From: Asaia bogorensis
Lineage (GTDB): Bacteria; Pseudomonadota; Alphaproteobacteria; Acetobacterales; Acetobacteraceae
Direction: 5' to 3'
Assembly (NCBI GenBank): GCA_945886995.1
Contig: CAMCZJ010000011.1
Location: 1-25,489, forward strand
DNA length: 25,489 nucleotides
Shown: positions 9,291 to 16,567 of the stretch, one piece after another
Layout of the letters: each line of letters opens with the position of its first letter
Position numbering within the stretch: the first letter of the stretch is position 1
Made by a program: the position numbers and the translations under genes
Notes under the pieces: model-generated
What the model was told of the DNA's origin: nothing
Database searches by the model: none
Seen by the model: only the letters and a program-made list of their open reading frames with translations

Positions 9291-10282
9291 AGCCGCGCGT
9301 TGCCGTGATTGGCACGGGGGGCACCATTTCCTCCATGGGGACGGGCCCGCTCGATATCCTTGATTACCTGGCTAATGGCTCGGTGCTGGATGTGAATGGG
9401 TTGCTGGCGCGCATCCCCGAGGCAGCATTGGTGGCCGAGATTGTGCCGGTGCCCTTTCGTGCCATTCCGTCCACGCAATTGGCCTGGCCGGAGTGGAAGG
9501 AATTGCTCGGGCTTTGCCACAAGCTTGCGGGGGAAGACCCAAAGCTTGCCGGCATTGTCATCACGCATGGCACGGCAAGCCTGGAAGAAACGGCGTATTT
9601 CCTTTCGCTCACGCTGAAGATTGCGATCCCCGTGGTGCTGGTCGGCGCGCAGCGCCCGGCTTCCGCGCTTTCCGGTGATGGGCCGATGAATATCGTCAAT
9701 GCCATTCGTGTCGCGGCTGATCCCGGCGCGCGTGGCTTGGGCGCGCTGGTGCTGCTGAATGACGAGATTCAGGCGGCGCGCGATGTGACGAAAACCTCCA
9801 CACTGCGGATGCAAACCTTCCGCACGGCGGATTTCGGTGTGTTGGGTCATGCGGATGGCGATATGATCGCCTGGTACCGCAAGCCCATTCGCAAGATTGC
9901 GCCTGATACGGAATTTGATGTGCGTGGGTTGGATGCGCTGCCACGCGTGGATATTGCCTATTGCTATGCGGGGGCGGATGGCGCGGCGATTGATGCCTTT
10001 GTAGCTGCAGGCGCCAAGGGAATTGTCACGGCGGGCTTCGCGCCCGGCTATGTGACACCCGCCATGGTGAACGCGGGTGAAGCTGCGGTCGCTGCCGGTG
10101 TGAAGCTGGTGCTTTCCAGCCGCGCCGGTTCGGGGCGCACTTTCCGCACGCAGCGCGGCGATAGATCGGGCTTCATCAGTGCCGATAATTTGACGCCGCA
10201 AAAGGCGCGCATCCTGCTATCGCTTGCCCTTGTTCAGGGGCTGGATGATGACGGACTCCGGCGCGTTTTTGCGACCTATTGA
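9287..10282 (+). CDS. L-asparaginase-family amidohydrolase with altered substrate site
   Basis: 331-residue protein of the bacterial L-asparaginase/glutaminase family, whose characterised members hydrolyse asparagine to aspartate and ammonia. Family landmarks are present: nucleophile-bearing GTGGTIS (Thr13, equivalent to E. coli AnsB Thr12), the second catalytic block THGTASLEETAYFL (Thr96, equivalent to Thr89), and ARDVTKT with the conserved Lys. The Asp that follows the second Thr in AnsB (Asp90, which binds the substrate alpha-amino group) is Ala97 here, and the block reads TAS instead of TDT. No signal peptide is visible, so it is probably cytoplasmic. It overlaps the upstream 19-residue ORF and lies 2 bases before an HD-domain hydrolase. 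The fold is secure; the substrate is not, and a different amide is possible. Confidence 0.88.
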   Translation: MKPRVAVIGTGGTISSMGTGPLDILDYLANGSVLDVNGLLARIPEAALVAEIVPVPFRAIPSTQLAWPEWKELLGLCHKLAGEDPKLAGIVITHGTASLEETAYFLSLTLKIAIPVVLVGAQRPASALSGDGPMNIVNAIRVAADPGARGLGALVLLNDEIQAARDVTKTSTLRMQTFRTADFGVLGHADGDMIAWYRKPIRKIAPDTEFDVRGLDALPRVDIAYCYAGADGAAIDAFVAAGAKGIVTAGFAPGYVTPAMVNAGEAAVAAGVKLVLSSRAGSGRTFRTQRGDRSGFISADNLTPQKARILLSLALVQGLDDDGLRRVFATY

Positions 10283-10284
10283 CC

Positions 10285-10923
10285 ATGCCGCCGCATAAGG
10301 CCGCCGCCCCCGAACGCGCCTGGGTGCGGTTACCTTCCGGGCGGCGGCTGGATTTGCTTTCGCCCACACCTTTTGATTGGACGGATGAGGATTTGGCCAC
10401 GGGGCTTGCGCGCACCTTTCGCTGGGGCGGGCATTCCATCTGGCCGGAACCACTTTCTGTCGCGCAGCACGCGCTTTTCGTGCTGCAACTCCGCCGCCAG
10501 CGCACGCGCCATTGGCTGACACCGCCTGAAGAATTGCGCGAATTGCTGCATGATGCGGATGAGGGTTTGATCAATTTCGATTGTATCTCTCCGCTCAAGC
10601 CGTTTTTGGGGGAGCGTTTCGCGGCTTTGCAGGCAAGCCTCTCGGCTGCGGTGGCGCTCAGGTACCAACTGCCGGTTTGGGGGGTGGAGGCTAAGCGCGC
10701 GCATAAGGCCGCTGATATCGCGGCAGCAGCAGCGGAAGCCGTGCATGTCGCCGGTTGGACGGAAGCGGAAATGCGCGAAACGCTGGGTATTCGCGCCGCC
10801 GTACTGGCGCGGGACCCGCTTGTGGCGCGTTACGGCGGGGAGCCCTGGCGCCCCTGGCCGCCCGCGCTGGCGGCGGAACGCTTTTTGGCGGAGCTCACGC
10901 AGCTACAGGCGAAGGCCGGCTGA
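10285..10923 (+). CDS. HD-domain phosphohydrolase (YfbR-like)
   Basis: Predicted metal-dependent phosphohydrolase of 212 residues. The HD-type metal ligands appear in order: His62 in SVAQHALFV, His89-Asp90 in ELLHDADEGL, and Asp144 in AHKAAD. The spacing and the DADEGLINFD segment resemble YfbR-like 5'-nucleotidases and related uncharacterised phosphohydrolases. ATG 10285 lies 2 bases after the asparaginase stop; a TTG at 10279 overlapping that stop is an alternative. No Shine-Dalgarno sequence is apparent, so translation is probably coupled to the asparaginase. The substrate cannot be read from sequence; a dNMP or another small phosphate ester is the family-based guess. Confidence 0.8.
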   Translation: MPPHKAAAPERAWVRLPSGRRLDLLSPTPFDWTDEDLATGLARTFRWGGHSIWPEPLSVAQHALFVLQLRRQRTRHWLTPPEELRELLHDADEGLINFDCISPLKPFLGERFAALQASLSAAVALRYQLPVWGVEAKRAHKAADIAAAAAEAVHVAGWTEAEMRETLGIRAAVLARDPLVARYGGEPWRPWPPALAAERFLAELTQLQAKAG

Positions 10924-10935
10924 GAACACGTGCGC

Positions 10936-10952
10936 GGCTGGTTCACCCAGCC
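10936..10952. terminator. Hairpin between convergent HD hydrolase and znuB
   Basis: GGCTGG (10936-10941) and CCAGCC (10947-10952) form a 6-bp stem with a 5-base loop. It lies between two convergent genes and could end transcription from both sides, although no T-tract follows on either strand. The znuB stop codon (10943-10945) lies in the loop. Confidence 0.4.
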
Positions 10953-11809
10953 AAATGCCGCCGCCGGATCACGCGCTGCGCCAGGCCATCCACCGGGCCA
11001 AACAGCACGGAAACTGCCCAAGCCAGGCCCGCCATCAGCACAATCGCAGGGCCGGTTGGCAGATCAGCGTGATAGGACAGCAGCAGGCCAATAACGCTGG
11101 CAAACACTGCAATGGCGGAAGCCGCATAGACCATGCCGCTGATTTCCGCCGCCCAATGCCGCGCGGCAATGGCGGGCAACATCATCAACCCAACCGCCAT
11201 CAACGTGCCGAGTGCCAGAAAGGCCGAGAGCATGTTCAGCACTACAAGCGCCATGAACACCAAATGCCAAAATCCGCCATGCGCGCCGCTGGCCGCTGCA
11301 AAGGCAGGATCAAAACATTCCAGCACCAAGGGCCGCCAACCAATGGCAAGGCTCACCAGCGTCAGCGTCGCCACGCCGGCCATCAGCAATAGCGCCGCAT
11401 CATCCACGCCAAGCACGCTGCCGAACAGGATATGCTTCAAATCCCCGGCACCACCGCCCATTGAAATCAGCGCAACGCCCAACCCAAGCGCCAACAAATA
11501 AAGTGCGGCCAATGTCGAATCTTCCCGCCCGCCGGTCACACGCGCGAGCGCGCCGGCACCCACCGCCACCAAAAGCCCGGCCACCAAGCCACCAAACCAA
11601 AGCGCCGGCACGGATAGCCCCGCGATCAGAAAGGCGATTGCGACACCCGGCAAGGCGCCGTGGGAAAGCACATCAGCGGTCAGGCTCATCCGCCGCAGCA
11701 TCAGAAAAACACCAAGCGGCGGGGCGGCTATGGCAAGGGCGAGTGACCCCACCAAGGCGCGGCGCATGAAACCGAATTCAATGAAGGGGGCGAAAAGCGC
11801 CTCAATCAT
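10943..11809 (-). CDS. znuB: Zinc ABC transporter permease
   Basis: Integral membrane permease (288 residues) of the metal ABC-3 family that imports Zn2+ (or Mn2+) together with an ATPase and a periplasmic binding protein. It is almost entirely hydrophobic, with about eight predicted membrane segments. It shows the family signature LRRMSLTADVLSHGALPGVAIAF near the N-terminus and GTLMAVGLMMLPAIAARHW in the C-terminal half. ATG 11809 (MIEALFAPF) is preferred because ABC-3 permeases usually begin at this phase and the upstream in-frame extension runs into the repeat array. The ATPase gene znuC is upstream on the same strand but separated by 227 bp of repeats, an unusually large gap for such a pair. 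No znuA is present in the window. Zinc is favoured over manganese because of the Zur-like site upstream. Confidence 0.9.
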   Translation of the reverse strand: MIEALFAPFIEFGFMRRALVGSLALAIAAPPLGVFLMLRRMSLTADVLSHGALPGVAIAFLIAGLSVPALWFGGLVAGLLVAVGAGALARVTGGREDSTLAALYLLALGLGVALISMGGGAGDLKHILFGSVLGVDDAALLLMAGVATLTLVSLAIGWRPLVLECFDPAFAAASGAHGGFWHLVFMALVVLNMLSAFLALGTLMAVGLMMLPAIAARHWAAEISGMVYAASAIAVFASVIGLLLSYHADLPTGPAIVLMAGLAWAVSVLFGPVDGLAQRVIRRRHLAG

Positions 11810-12053
11810 GGTGGGCCGGAGCATTTTCAAGCCAAGCGGCATACTTGGCGGCTCGGAAAATGCGACCTAGGCGATAAGCATTTTCAAGCCAAGTGGCATG
11901 CTTGGCGGCTCGGAAAATGCGACCTAGGAGATAAGCATTTTCAAGCCAGGTGGCATACTTGGCGGCTCGGAAAATGCGACCAAACAATAATCTAGAGCGG
12001 TTGCCGTGAACGAAGGTGAACGGAAACCGCTCTAGTTCAGGCCGCGCGCTCAC
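11802..12053 (-). CDS. Possible repeat-encoded ORF bridging znuC and znuB
   Basis: An 83-codon frame starting at a GTG inside the 3' end of znuC is open through the whole repeat array and stops at 11802, overlapping the znuB start by 8 bases. Because the repeat is 57 bp (19 codons), the product contains three copies of a 19-residue unit (core GRIFRAAKYATWLENAY, with Y/H and T/A variation). The open frame may be a side effect of the repeat length being a multiple of three. Against that, its end position would couple it to znuB translation. I see no ribosome binding site and recognise no protein family. Confidence 0.25.
   Translation of the reverse strand: MSARPELERFPFTFVHGNRSRLLFGRIFRAAKYATWLENAYLLGRIFRAAKHATWLENAYRLGRIFRAAKYAAWLENAPAHHD
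11821..11981. repeat. Three tandem copies of a 57-bp palindromic repeat
   Basis: Units begin at 11821, 11878 and 11935, with period 57 bp; the third is cut short at about 11981. Each unit is an imperfect palindrome: outer arms GCATTTTC and GAAAATGC, inner arms GCCAAG and CTTGGC around a loop near CGGCATA. The copies differ at only a few positions, mostly in the loop and the linker. On the minus-strand transcript each unit can form a hairpin, so a znuC-znuB message would carry three in a row. The array may stabilise or terminate part of the message, or may be a mobile-type palindromic element. It is not a CRISPR array: there are no unique spacers. Confidence 0.9.
11992..12035. repeat. 44-nt inverted repeat directly after znuC
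   Basis: Sixteen-base arms (11992-12007 and 12020-12035, starting CTAGAGCGGTT and ending AACCGCTCTAG) match at 15 of 16 positions around a 12-base loop. The element begins one base beyond the znuC stop, so it can act as an RNA hairpin at the end of znuC. No U-tract follows, so it is either a weak terminator, a 3' end stabiliser or an extragenic palindromic repeat. Confidence 0.75.
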
Positions 12054-12774
12054 AAGCCTCAGCCTCTTCCGACCAGCCTTCGGCCATTTGGCGCGCCTTG
12101 AGGCGATTGGCGGGCGACAGCGCCTGCGCCGTCGGCCCCCAGGCGATCAAATCACGCGCGAGCAGAAGGGTTTCCGGAAACTCCCGCGCCACAAGATCAA
12201 GGTCATGCAATACCGCAATCACGGTGCGCCCTTCGCCATGCCATTGGCGGATCAGGCGCAGCAGATCGGCGGCGGTTTTTGCGTCCACCGCATTGAAGGG
12301 CTCATCCAACAGCAGGATATCGGCATCCTGCACCAGAAGCCGTGCGAAAAGCAGGCGCTGCAATTGCCCGGCTGAAAGGCTGCCCACCGGGCGCCGCGCC
12401 AGGCCCGCCAGGCCAACGGCGGCGAGTGCCTGGTCAACGCGGGTATGCTCAGCGGCGGGTACAGCGCGGAAGGCACCGATGCGCGGCCAAAGCCCCTGCA
12501 TCACCACATCGCGGCAGGCAATCGGGAAGGCGCGATCCAAAGCGGCCAATTGCGGCAGCAGGCCGATGCGTGCCTCACCTTCATGCGCGATGCGCCCGGA
12601 TTCAGGCTTATGCAGCCCAGCAAGCGCGCGCAGCAGCGTGGTCTTGCCCGCACCATTCGGCCCGACAATCGCAGTCAGGCTGCCCGGCGCGAAGCGCCCG
12701 GAAAGATGATGCACCGCCGGGCGGCGGCCATGGCACACCGTAAGATCGGCCAATTCCAGCGCGGCGGGCTTCAT
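12037..12774 (-). CDS. znuC: Zinc ABC transporter ATP-binding protein
   Basis: Cytoplasmic ATPase (245 residues) that powers metal import through the ZnuB permease. It has a complete nucleotide-binding domain: Walker A GPNGAGKTT at 38-46, ABC signature LSAGQ at 133-137, Walker B ILLLDEPF at 153-160 and an H-loop His in VLHDLDL. ATG 12774 gives the normal length for the family. It overlaps the TGA of an upstream 37-residue membrane ORF as ATGA, suggesting coupled translation, and no strong Shine-Dalgarno sequence is seen at its own start. A Zur-like palindrome about 115 bases upstream suggests repression by zinc-loaded Zur. The znuB permease follows after the palindromic repeats. Confidence 0.92.
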   Translation of the reverse strand: MKPAALELADLTVCHGRRPAVHHLSGRFAPGSLTAIVGPNGAGKTTLLRALAGLHKPESGRIAHEGEARIGLLPQLAALDRAFPIACRDVVMQGLWPRIGAFRAVPAAEHTRVDQALAAVGLAGLARRPVGSLSAGQLQRLLFARLLVQDADILLLDEPFNAVDAKTAADLLRLIRQWHGEGRTVIAVLHDLDLVAREFPETLLLARDLIAWGPTAQALSPANRLKARQMAEGWSEEAEACERAA

Positions 12775-12884
12775 GTCGAAAGCGCCCAGGCAACCCCGGC
12801 CCACAGCAAGGCGGCGAGCATGGCGGAAAGGCCAAGCCGCGCGGCAATGCCGCCCGAAAGGGCAAGGGGGTTCGGGAAACTCAT
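12771..12884 (-). CDS. Small single-span membrane protein upstream of znuC
   Basis: A 37-residue ORF starting MSFPNPLALSGG and containing a hydrophobic stretch of about 16 residues (LGLSAMLAALLWAGVAWAL), consistent with one membrane span. Its TGA overlaps the znuC ATG. The start lies only 6 bases downstream of the Zur-like box and has no ribosome binding site, so if it is translated the message may be leaderless. It could be a small partner of the ZnuBC transporter, a coupling leader for znuC, or chance. I know of no named family. Confidence 0.5.
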   Translation of the reverse strand: MSFPNPLALSGGIAARLGLSAMLAALLWAGVAWALST

Positions 12885-12890
12885 ATGCTT

Positions 12891-12905
12891 TGATATAACA
12901 TAACA
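12891..12905. promoter_or_regulatory. Candidate Zur binding site
   Basis: On the minus strand the 15 bases read TGTTATGTTATATCA, an imperfect palindrome that matches a Zur-type TGTTATATTATAACA pattern at 13 of 15 positions (pattern recalled from knowledge of proteobacterial Zur sites, not searched). It is AT-rich in GC-rich surroundings and lies immediately before the znu unit, as expected for an operator overlapping the promoter. Confidence 0.6.
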
Positions 12906-13170
12906 CTGCCTTCTGCCAAGCGGCGCCGCAGGCTGACAAGTCCCTGCAGGTGGAAACAAGATCAATTCCGAGGCATTTCGGGGCGGGCTGGCCCGGCTTT
13001 CACGCAATCGTCGCCAAAGCGTCATTGCGGCGCCATGTTTCGCGCGCTACGCCGAATAGATGGAAGCTGTTGCAAGGAATCCGGAAGAAGCGTTGAAGCC
13101 GCGTCGGCAGATGCGGATCAAGCCTCTTCGGTTTAAGCCCTTTATGGCTGGTGATGTCTGGGGCGATATC
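12906..13170. other. Intergenic region between the znu unit and the acyltransferase
   Basis: These 265 bp separate divergent genes and should hold the acyltransferase promoter. The plus-strand frame is open from an ATG at 13060, but codon choice in that stretch is unlike the neighbouring genes and no ribosome binding site precedes 13060, so I treat most of it as non-coding. No strong hairpin or promoter pair was found. Confidence 0.4.
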
Positions 13171-13983
13171 ATGGAACCGCGCCCGCTTGGTGGGCGGCTC
13201 CGCGCCATCAGGCGGATCGTAAGCGCCTTGATCTGGACGCTGATCGCCATCCCCATCCAATCCGTGCTGATGCTGCTGCCGGGCCAAGCCAAGATCAGTT
13301 TCGCTTGCTTTTATCATCGCGTGCTCTGCTGGCTGATCGGGCTTAAGGTCCAGGTCGTGGGCAAGGTTTCGGACAAGCCAGCGACGCTGTTTCTGCCCAA
13401 TCACTCATCATGGCTTGATATTTTGGTATTAGGTGCGGTGCTGCGCGCCAGCTTTGTCGCGAAATCGGAAGTGGGCGAATGGCCGGTGGTGGGCATCATC
13501 GCCAAGTTCGGTCGCACGGTCTTTGTCAGCCGCAAGCGCAATTCCACCGTGCTGCGGGAAGCGGACACCATGCGCGAAAGGCTGCAGGCCGGCGATAGCC
13601 TGATCCTGTTTGCCGAGGGCACCAGCAATGACGGCACGCGGGTGCTGCCTTTCCGCTCAGCTTTCCTGGCGGCGGCGGCTGATGCCAATGCGGTGCAGCC
13701 GGTGTCTTTAGTCTATGATCGGCTTGGCGGCTTGCCGGCCTGCCGGCGGGATAGGCCACTTTTCGCCTGGTATGGCGATATGGATATCGCTTCCCATTTC
13801 TGGCGCATCGCGCGTCGGTCCGGGGCGCGGGCGACCGTGCTGCTGCATGAACCCGCCGACCCCGCCACCATCCCCGACCGCAAGGCCCTGACCGTGGCGG
13901 TCAGCGATGTGGTTGCCGCCGGCGCCGCCCAATTGCGGCAAAACCGCCCTGCCACACCGCTTTTCCTGAATGCGTCGCACTAA
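13171..13983 (+). CDS. Lysophospholipid acyltransferase (PlsC family)
   Basis: Predicted membrane-bound 1-acylglycerol-3-phosphate (or related lyso-lipid) acyltransferase that adds the second acyl chain in phospholipid synthesis. The N-terminus carries a hydrophobic anchor (about residues 17-37). The catalytic HX4D motif is His78-Asp83 in NHSSWLD, followed by GRTVFVSRKR, FAEGTSNDG (EGT at 149-151) and VQPVSLVYD, which together are the four PlsC blocks in order. With ATG 13171 the protein is 270 residues, typical for the family; GGGGCG lies about 9 bases upstream. Upstream in-frame ATGs at 13144 and 13060 would lengthen it. An ornithine-lipid acyltransferase (OlsA-like) role is an alternative. 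The start is less certain than the function. Confidence 0.88.
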   Translation: MEPRPLGGRLRAIRRIVSALIWTLIAIPIQSVLMLLPGQAKISFACFYHRVLCWLIGLKVQVVGKVSDKPATLFLPNHSSWLDILVLGAVLRASFVAKSEVGEWPVVGIIAKFGRTVFVSRKRNSTVLREADTMRERLQAGDSLILFAEGTSNDGTRVLPFRSAFLAAAADANAVQPVSLVYDRLGGLPACRRDRPLFAWYGDMDIASHFWRIARRSGARATVLLHEPADPATIPDRKALTVAVSDVVAAGAAQLRQNRPATPLFLNASH

Positions 13984-14104
13984 AGCCTTGACCCGACGCG
14001 GCCTGAGCCTCCAGGCTGATGTTATGATCCTTGGCTCCTTGATTCGCGCTTTCGGGTCTTGACGCGCTTGACCAGCGCAGCCGGCCTGCTCATTTCCCCC
14101 GTTT

Positions 14105-14121
14105 CGCCCCAGGCTGGGGCG
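14105..14121 (+). other. Hairpin just upstream of miaB ribosome binding site
   Basis: CGCCCCA and TGGGGCG form a 7-bp perfect stem with a 3-base loop, ending about 3 bases before the GGAGG that serves miaB. It could mark the end of the acyltransferase transcript or modulate access to the miaB start. There is no T-tract. Confidence 0.35.
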
Positions 14122-14138
14122 ACGGAGGCCTGGATTTC

Positions 14139-15524
14139 ATGACTGAACCCCAAGGCAGCCCAGCAAGGAAGCGGCTTTTGATCCGCACCTGGGGCTGCCA
14201 GATGAATGTCTATGACAGCGCGCGCATGGCCGATGTGCTGGCACCCCTTGGCTATGCGCCAACGGAAGTGGCGGAGGAAGCCGATATGGTCATCCTCAAT
14301 ACCTGCCATATCCGCGAAAAGGCGACCGAGAAGGTGTTCTCCGATCTGGGCCGCTTGCGCGAAACCAAGGTGGCGCGCGGTGGGCAGATGATTGTCGCCG
14401 TGGCGGGCTGTGTCGCGCAGGCAGAGGGCGCGGAAATCACCGCTCGCGCGCCCTGGGTGGACATCGTGCTGGGGCCGCAAAGCTATCACCGCCTGCCGGA
14501 GATGGTGGCGCGCGCTTCCCGCGCCGCAGGTGCCGTGATCGAAACCGAATTCCCCGTGGATGGGAAATTCGATCATTTGCCGGAACAGGCCGCGCCTCAG
14601 GGTGTAACAGCCTTCCTGACCGTGCAGGAAGGCTGCGACAAATTCTGTTCCTTCTGCGTGGTGCCTTACACACGTGGTGCGGAATATTCGCGCCCTGCCA
14701 AGGCGGTGATCGCGGAAGCGAAGCGCCTGGTGGCGCTGGGCGCGCGGGAAATCACGCTTCTTGGGCAGAATGTGAATGCCTATCACGGCGAGGGGCCGGA
14801 TGGTGGGGATTGGTCGCTCGCGCGGCTTTTGCTGGCGCTTGCGGAAATCCCTGGGCTTGATCGCTTGCGCTACACAACATCCCACCCGCGCGACATGGGC
14901 GATGATCTGATTGCGGCGCATCGCGACATTCCCGCGCTCATGCCGTTTTTGCATCTGCCGGTGCAATCGGGATCAGACCGCATCCTGAAGGCGATGAATA
15001 GGGGCCACAGCATGGCGGAATATGCCGCGCTGATCGAAAAGCTGCGCGCCGGGCGGCCTGATCTGGCGCTGTCTTCCGATTTCATCGCGGGCCATCCTGG
15101 TGAGAGTGATGCGGATCATCGCGCCACGCTCAAACTGATTGAGGATATCGGCTTCGCTTCCGCCTTTTCCTTCCGCTATTCCGCGCGCCCCGGCACGCCG
15201 GCAGCCGGCATGGCGGGGATGGTGGATGAAGCGGTGGCGGATGCGCGACTTCAGGAAATCCAGGCGCTGCTGCGGGATCGGCAACACCGCTTTAATCAAA
15301 GCCGGATGGGCATGGATATCCCCGTTCTGGTAACGGGGCCCGGCCGGCTTCCAGGGCAGATGTCCGGGCGTTCCCCTTGGTTGCAGCCGGTGCATTTCCC
15401 AGCGCCTGACGACCTGACCGGTCAGACCGTGGCTGTGCGTGTCACCGTGACCAACCCCAATTCCCTCGGCGGTGAACTCATCGCCGGGCCATCACCCCAA
15501 GCATCGGAGAGAGACGCCGCTTGA
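14139..15524 (+). CDS. miaB: tRNA-2-methylthio-N6-dimethylallyladenosine synthase
   Basis: Radical-SAM methylthiotransferase (461 residues) that converts i6A to ms2i6A at position 37 of tRNAs reading UNN codons. The N-terminal UPF0004 domain has the three cluster cysteines (Cys20 in GCQMN, Cys56 in NTC, Cys91 in GCVAQ). The radical-SAM cluster is CX3CX2C (Cys166, Cys170, Cys173 in CDKFCSFC). The C-terminus matches a TRAM RNA-binding domain. GGAGG lies 10 bases before ATG 14139. It opens a tight operon: its stop overlaps the TTG start of phoH. Confidence 0.97.
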   Translation: MTEPQGSPARKRLLIRTWGCQMNVYDSARMADVLAPLGYAPTEVAEEADMVILNTCHIREKATEKVFSDLGRLRETKVARGGQMIVAVAGCVAQAEGAEITARAPWVDIVLGPQSYHRLPEMVARASRAAGAVIETEFPVDGKFDHLPEQAAPQGVTAFLTVQEGCDKFCSFCVVPYTRGAEYSRPAKAVIAEAKRLVALGAREITLLGQNVNAYHGEGPDGGDWSLARLLLALAEIPGLDRLRYTTSHPRDMGDDLIAAHRDIPALMPFLHLPVQSGSDRILKAMNRGHSMAEYAALIEKLRAGRPDLALSSDFIAGHPGESDADHRATLKLIEDIGFASAFSFRYSARPGTPAAGMAGMVDEAVADARLQEIQALLRDRQHRFNQSRMGMDIPVLVTGPGRLPGQMSGRSPWLQPVHFPAPDDLTGQTVAVRVTVTNPNSLGGELIAGPSPQASERDAA

Positions 15525-16567
15525 ACATCCAAACCCCTGGCCTCCGCGCTGCGGAACCGCGCCAATCCAGTGACCAGCGTTCGATAACGCTGCAATTCCA
15601 CGACAATGCGCTGCTGCCCTTGCTGCATGGCGAACATGATCGTCATCTGGCGCGGATCGAACAGGTGCTTGGCGTGCGCGTGGCCTCACGCGGCAATCGC
15701 ATCGCCATCTCGGGCGGGGCGGCACGGACGGAAATGGCGGAGGCGGCCTTGCTTGCGCTATGGAAAAGACTGGAACGGGGTGAACATGTTGGCACAGCGG
15801 AAGTGGAAGCGGCTTTGAGGCTCGCTGAGGGCGGCGCGGCGCAGGGCGAACCGCGGCTTCCCTTGCAGGACCTGCCGGCGATTCGCACCCGCAAAGGCGC
15901 GATAGCGCCCCGCAGCGCCGCACAGGCTGGCTATATTGATATGCTCTCACGCCACGACATGGTGTTTGGGATTGGGCCGGCGGGTACGGGCAAGACCTAT
16001 CTGGCCGTGGCGCAAGGGGTTGCCCTGCTGCAATCGGGCCGCGTGGACCGGATTGTGCTGTCCCGGCCTGCGGTGGAGGCGGGCGAAAGGCTTGGCTTCC
16101 TGCCGGGCGATATGAAGGAAAAGGTGGACCCCTATCTCCGCCCGCTTTACGACGCTTTGCATGACATGCTGCCCGCCGATCAAGTGGCGCGGCGGATTGC
16201 CGCCGGGGAGATTGAAATCGCGCCGCTCGCTTTCATGCGCGGTCGTACGCTCGCCCATTGCTACGCCATATTGGATGAGGCGCAGAACACCACGCCCGCC
16301 CAGATGAAGATGTTCCTGACCCGCATGGGGGAAGGCAGCCGAATGGTGATTACCGGCGACCCCACCCAGGTTGACCTGCCGCCCAATCAGCCTTCCGGCT
16401 TGGTCGAGGCGCTGGGGATTGTGGCGGGTGTGGATGGGATTGGTGTGGCGCGCTTTGCGGAACAGGATGTGGTAAGGCATCCTCTGGTTGCCCGGATCGT
16501 GGCCGCTTATGGGCGGGCCGATGACCAGAACCGGGCGAAGAAGGAGAAGAATGGAACCGGGAAGTAG
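15521..16567 (+). CDS. phoH: PhoH family ATPase
   Basis: 348-residue PhoH/YbeZ-type P-loop protein, usually encoded next to ybeY and implicated with it in RNA and ribosome quality control. Walker A is GPAGTGKT at 152-159, Walker B is ILDEAQN near 250-256, and VITGDPTQVDLP follows. The N-terminal part carries a KH-like segment typical of this group. Translation appears to start at TTG 15521, since GGAGAGA lies about 9 bases upstream and the TTGA overlap with the miaB stop is a normal coupling arrangement. The 3' end overlaps ybeY by 17 bases. Confidence 0.93.
   Translation: MNIQTPGLRAAEPRQSSDQRSITLQFHDNALLPLLHGEHDRHLARIEQVLGVRVASRGNRIAISGGAARTEMAEAALLALWKRLERGEHVGTAEVEAALRLAEGGAAQGEPRLPLQDLPAIRTRKGAIAPRSAAQAGYIDMLSRHDMVFGIGPAGTGKTYLAVAQGVALLQSGRVDRIVLSRPAVEAGERLGFLPGDMKEKVDPYLRPLYDALHDMLPADQVARRIAAGEIEIAPLAFMRGRTLAHCYAILDEAQNTTPAQMKMFLTRMGEGSRMVITGDPTQVDLPPNQPSGLVEALGIVAGVDGIGVARFAEQDVVRHPLVARIVAAYGRADDQNRAKKEKNGTGK

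Noticed and set aside
9242..10201. A 319-codon minus-strand frame opposite the asparaginase gene
   Set aside because: The plus strand encodes clear asparaginase motifs; the antisense product has no recognisable fold or ribosome binding site.
11821..11981. CRISPR array
   Set aside because: The three units are tandem without unique spacers, palindromic throughout, and no cas gene is nearby.
13060..13170. N-terminal extension of the acyltransferase from ATG 13060
   Set aside because: No ribosome binding site, atypical codons, and the family alignment begins near 13171; it cannot be fully excluded.
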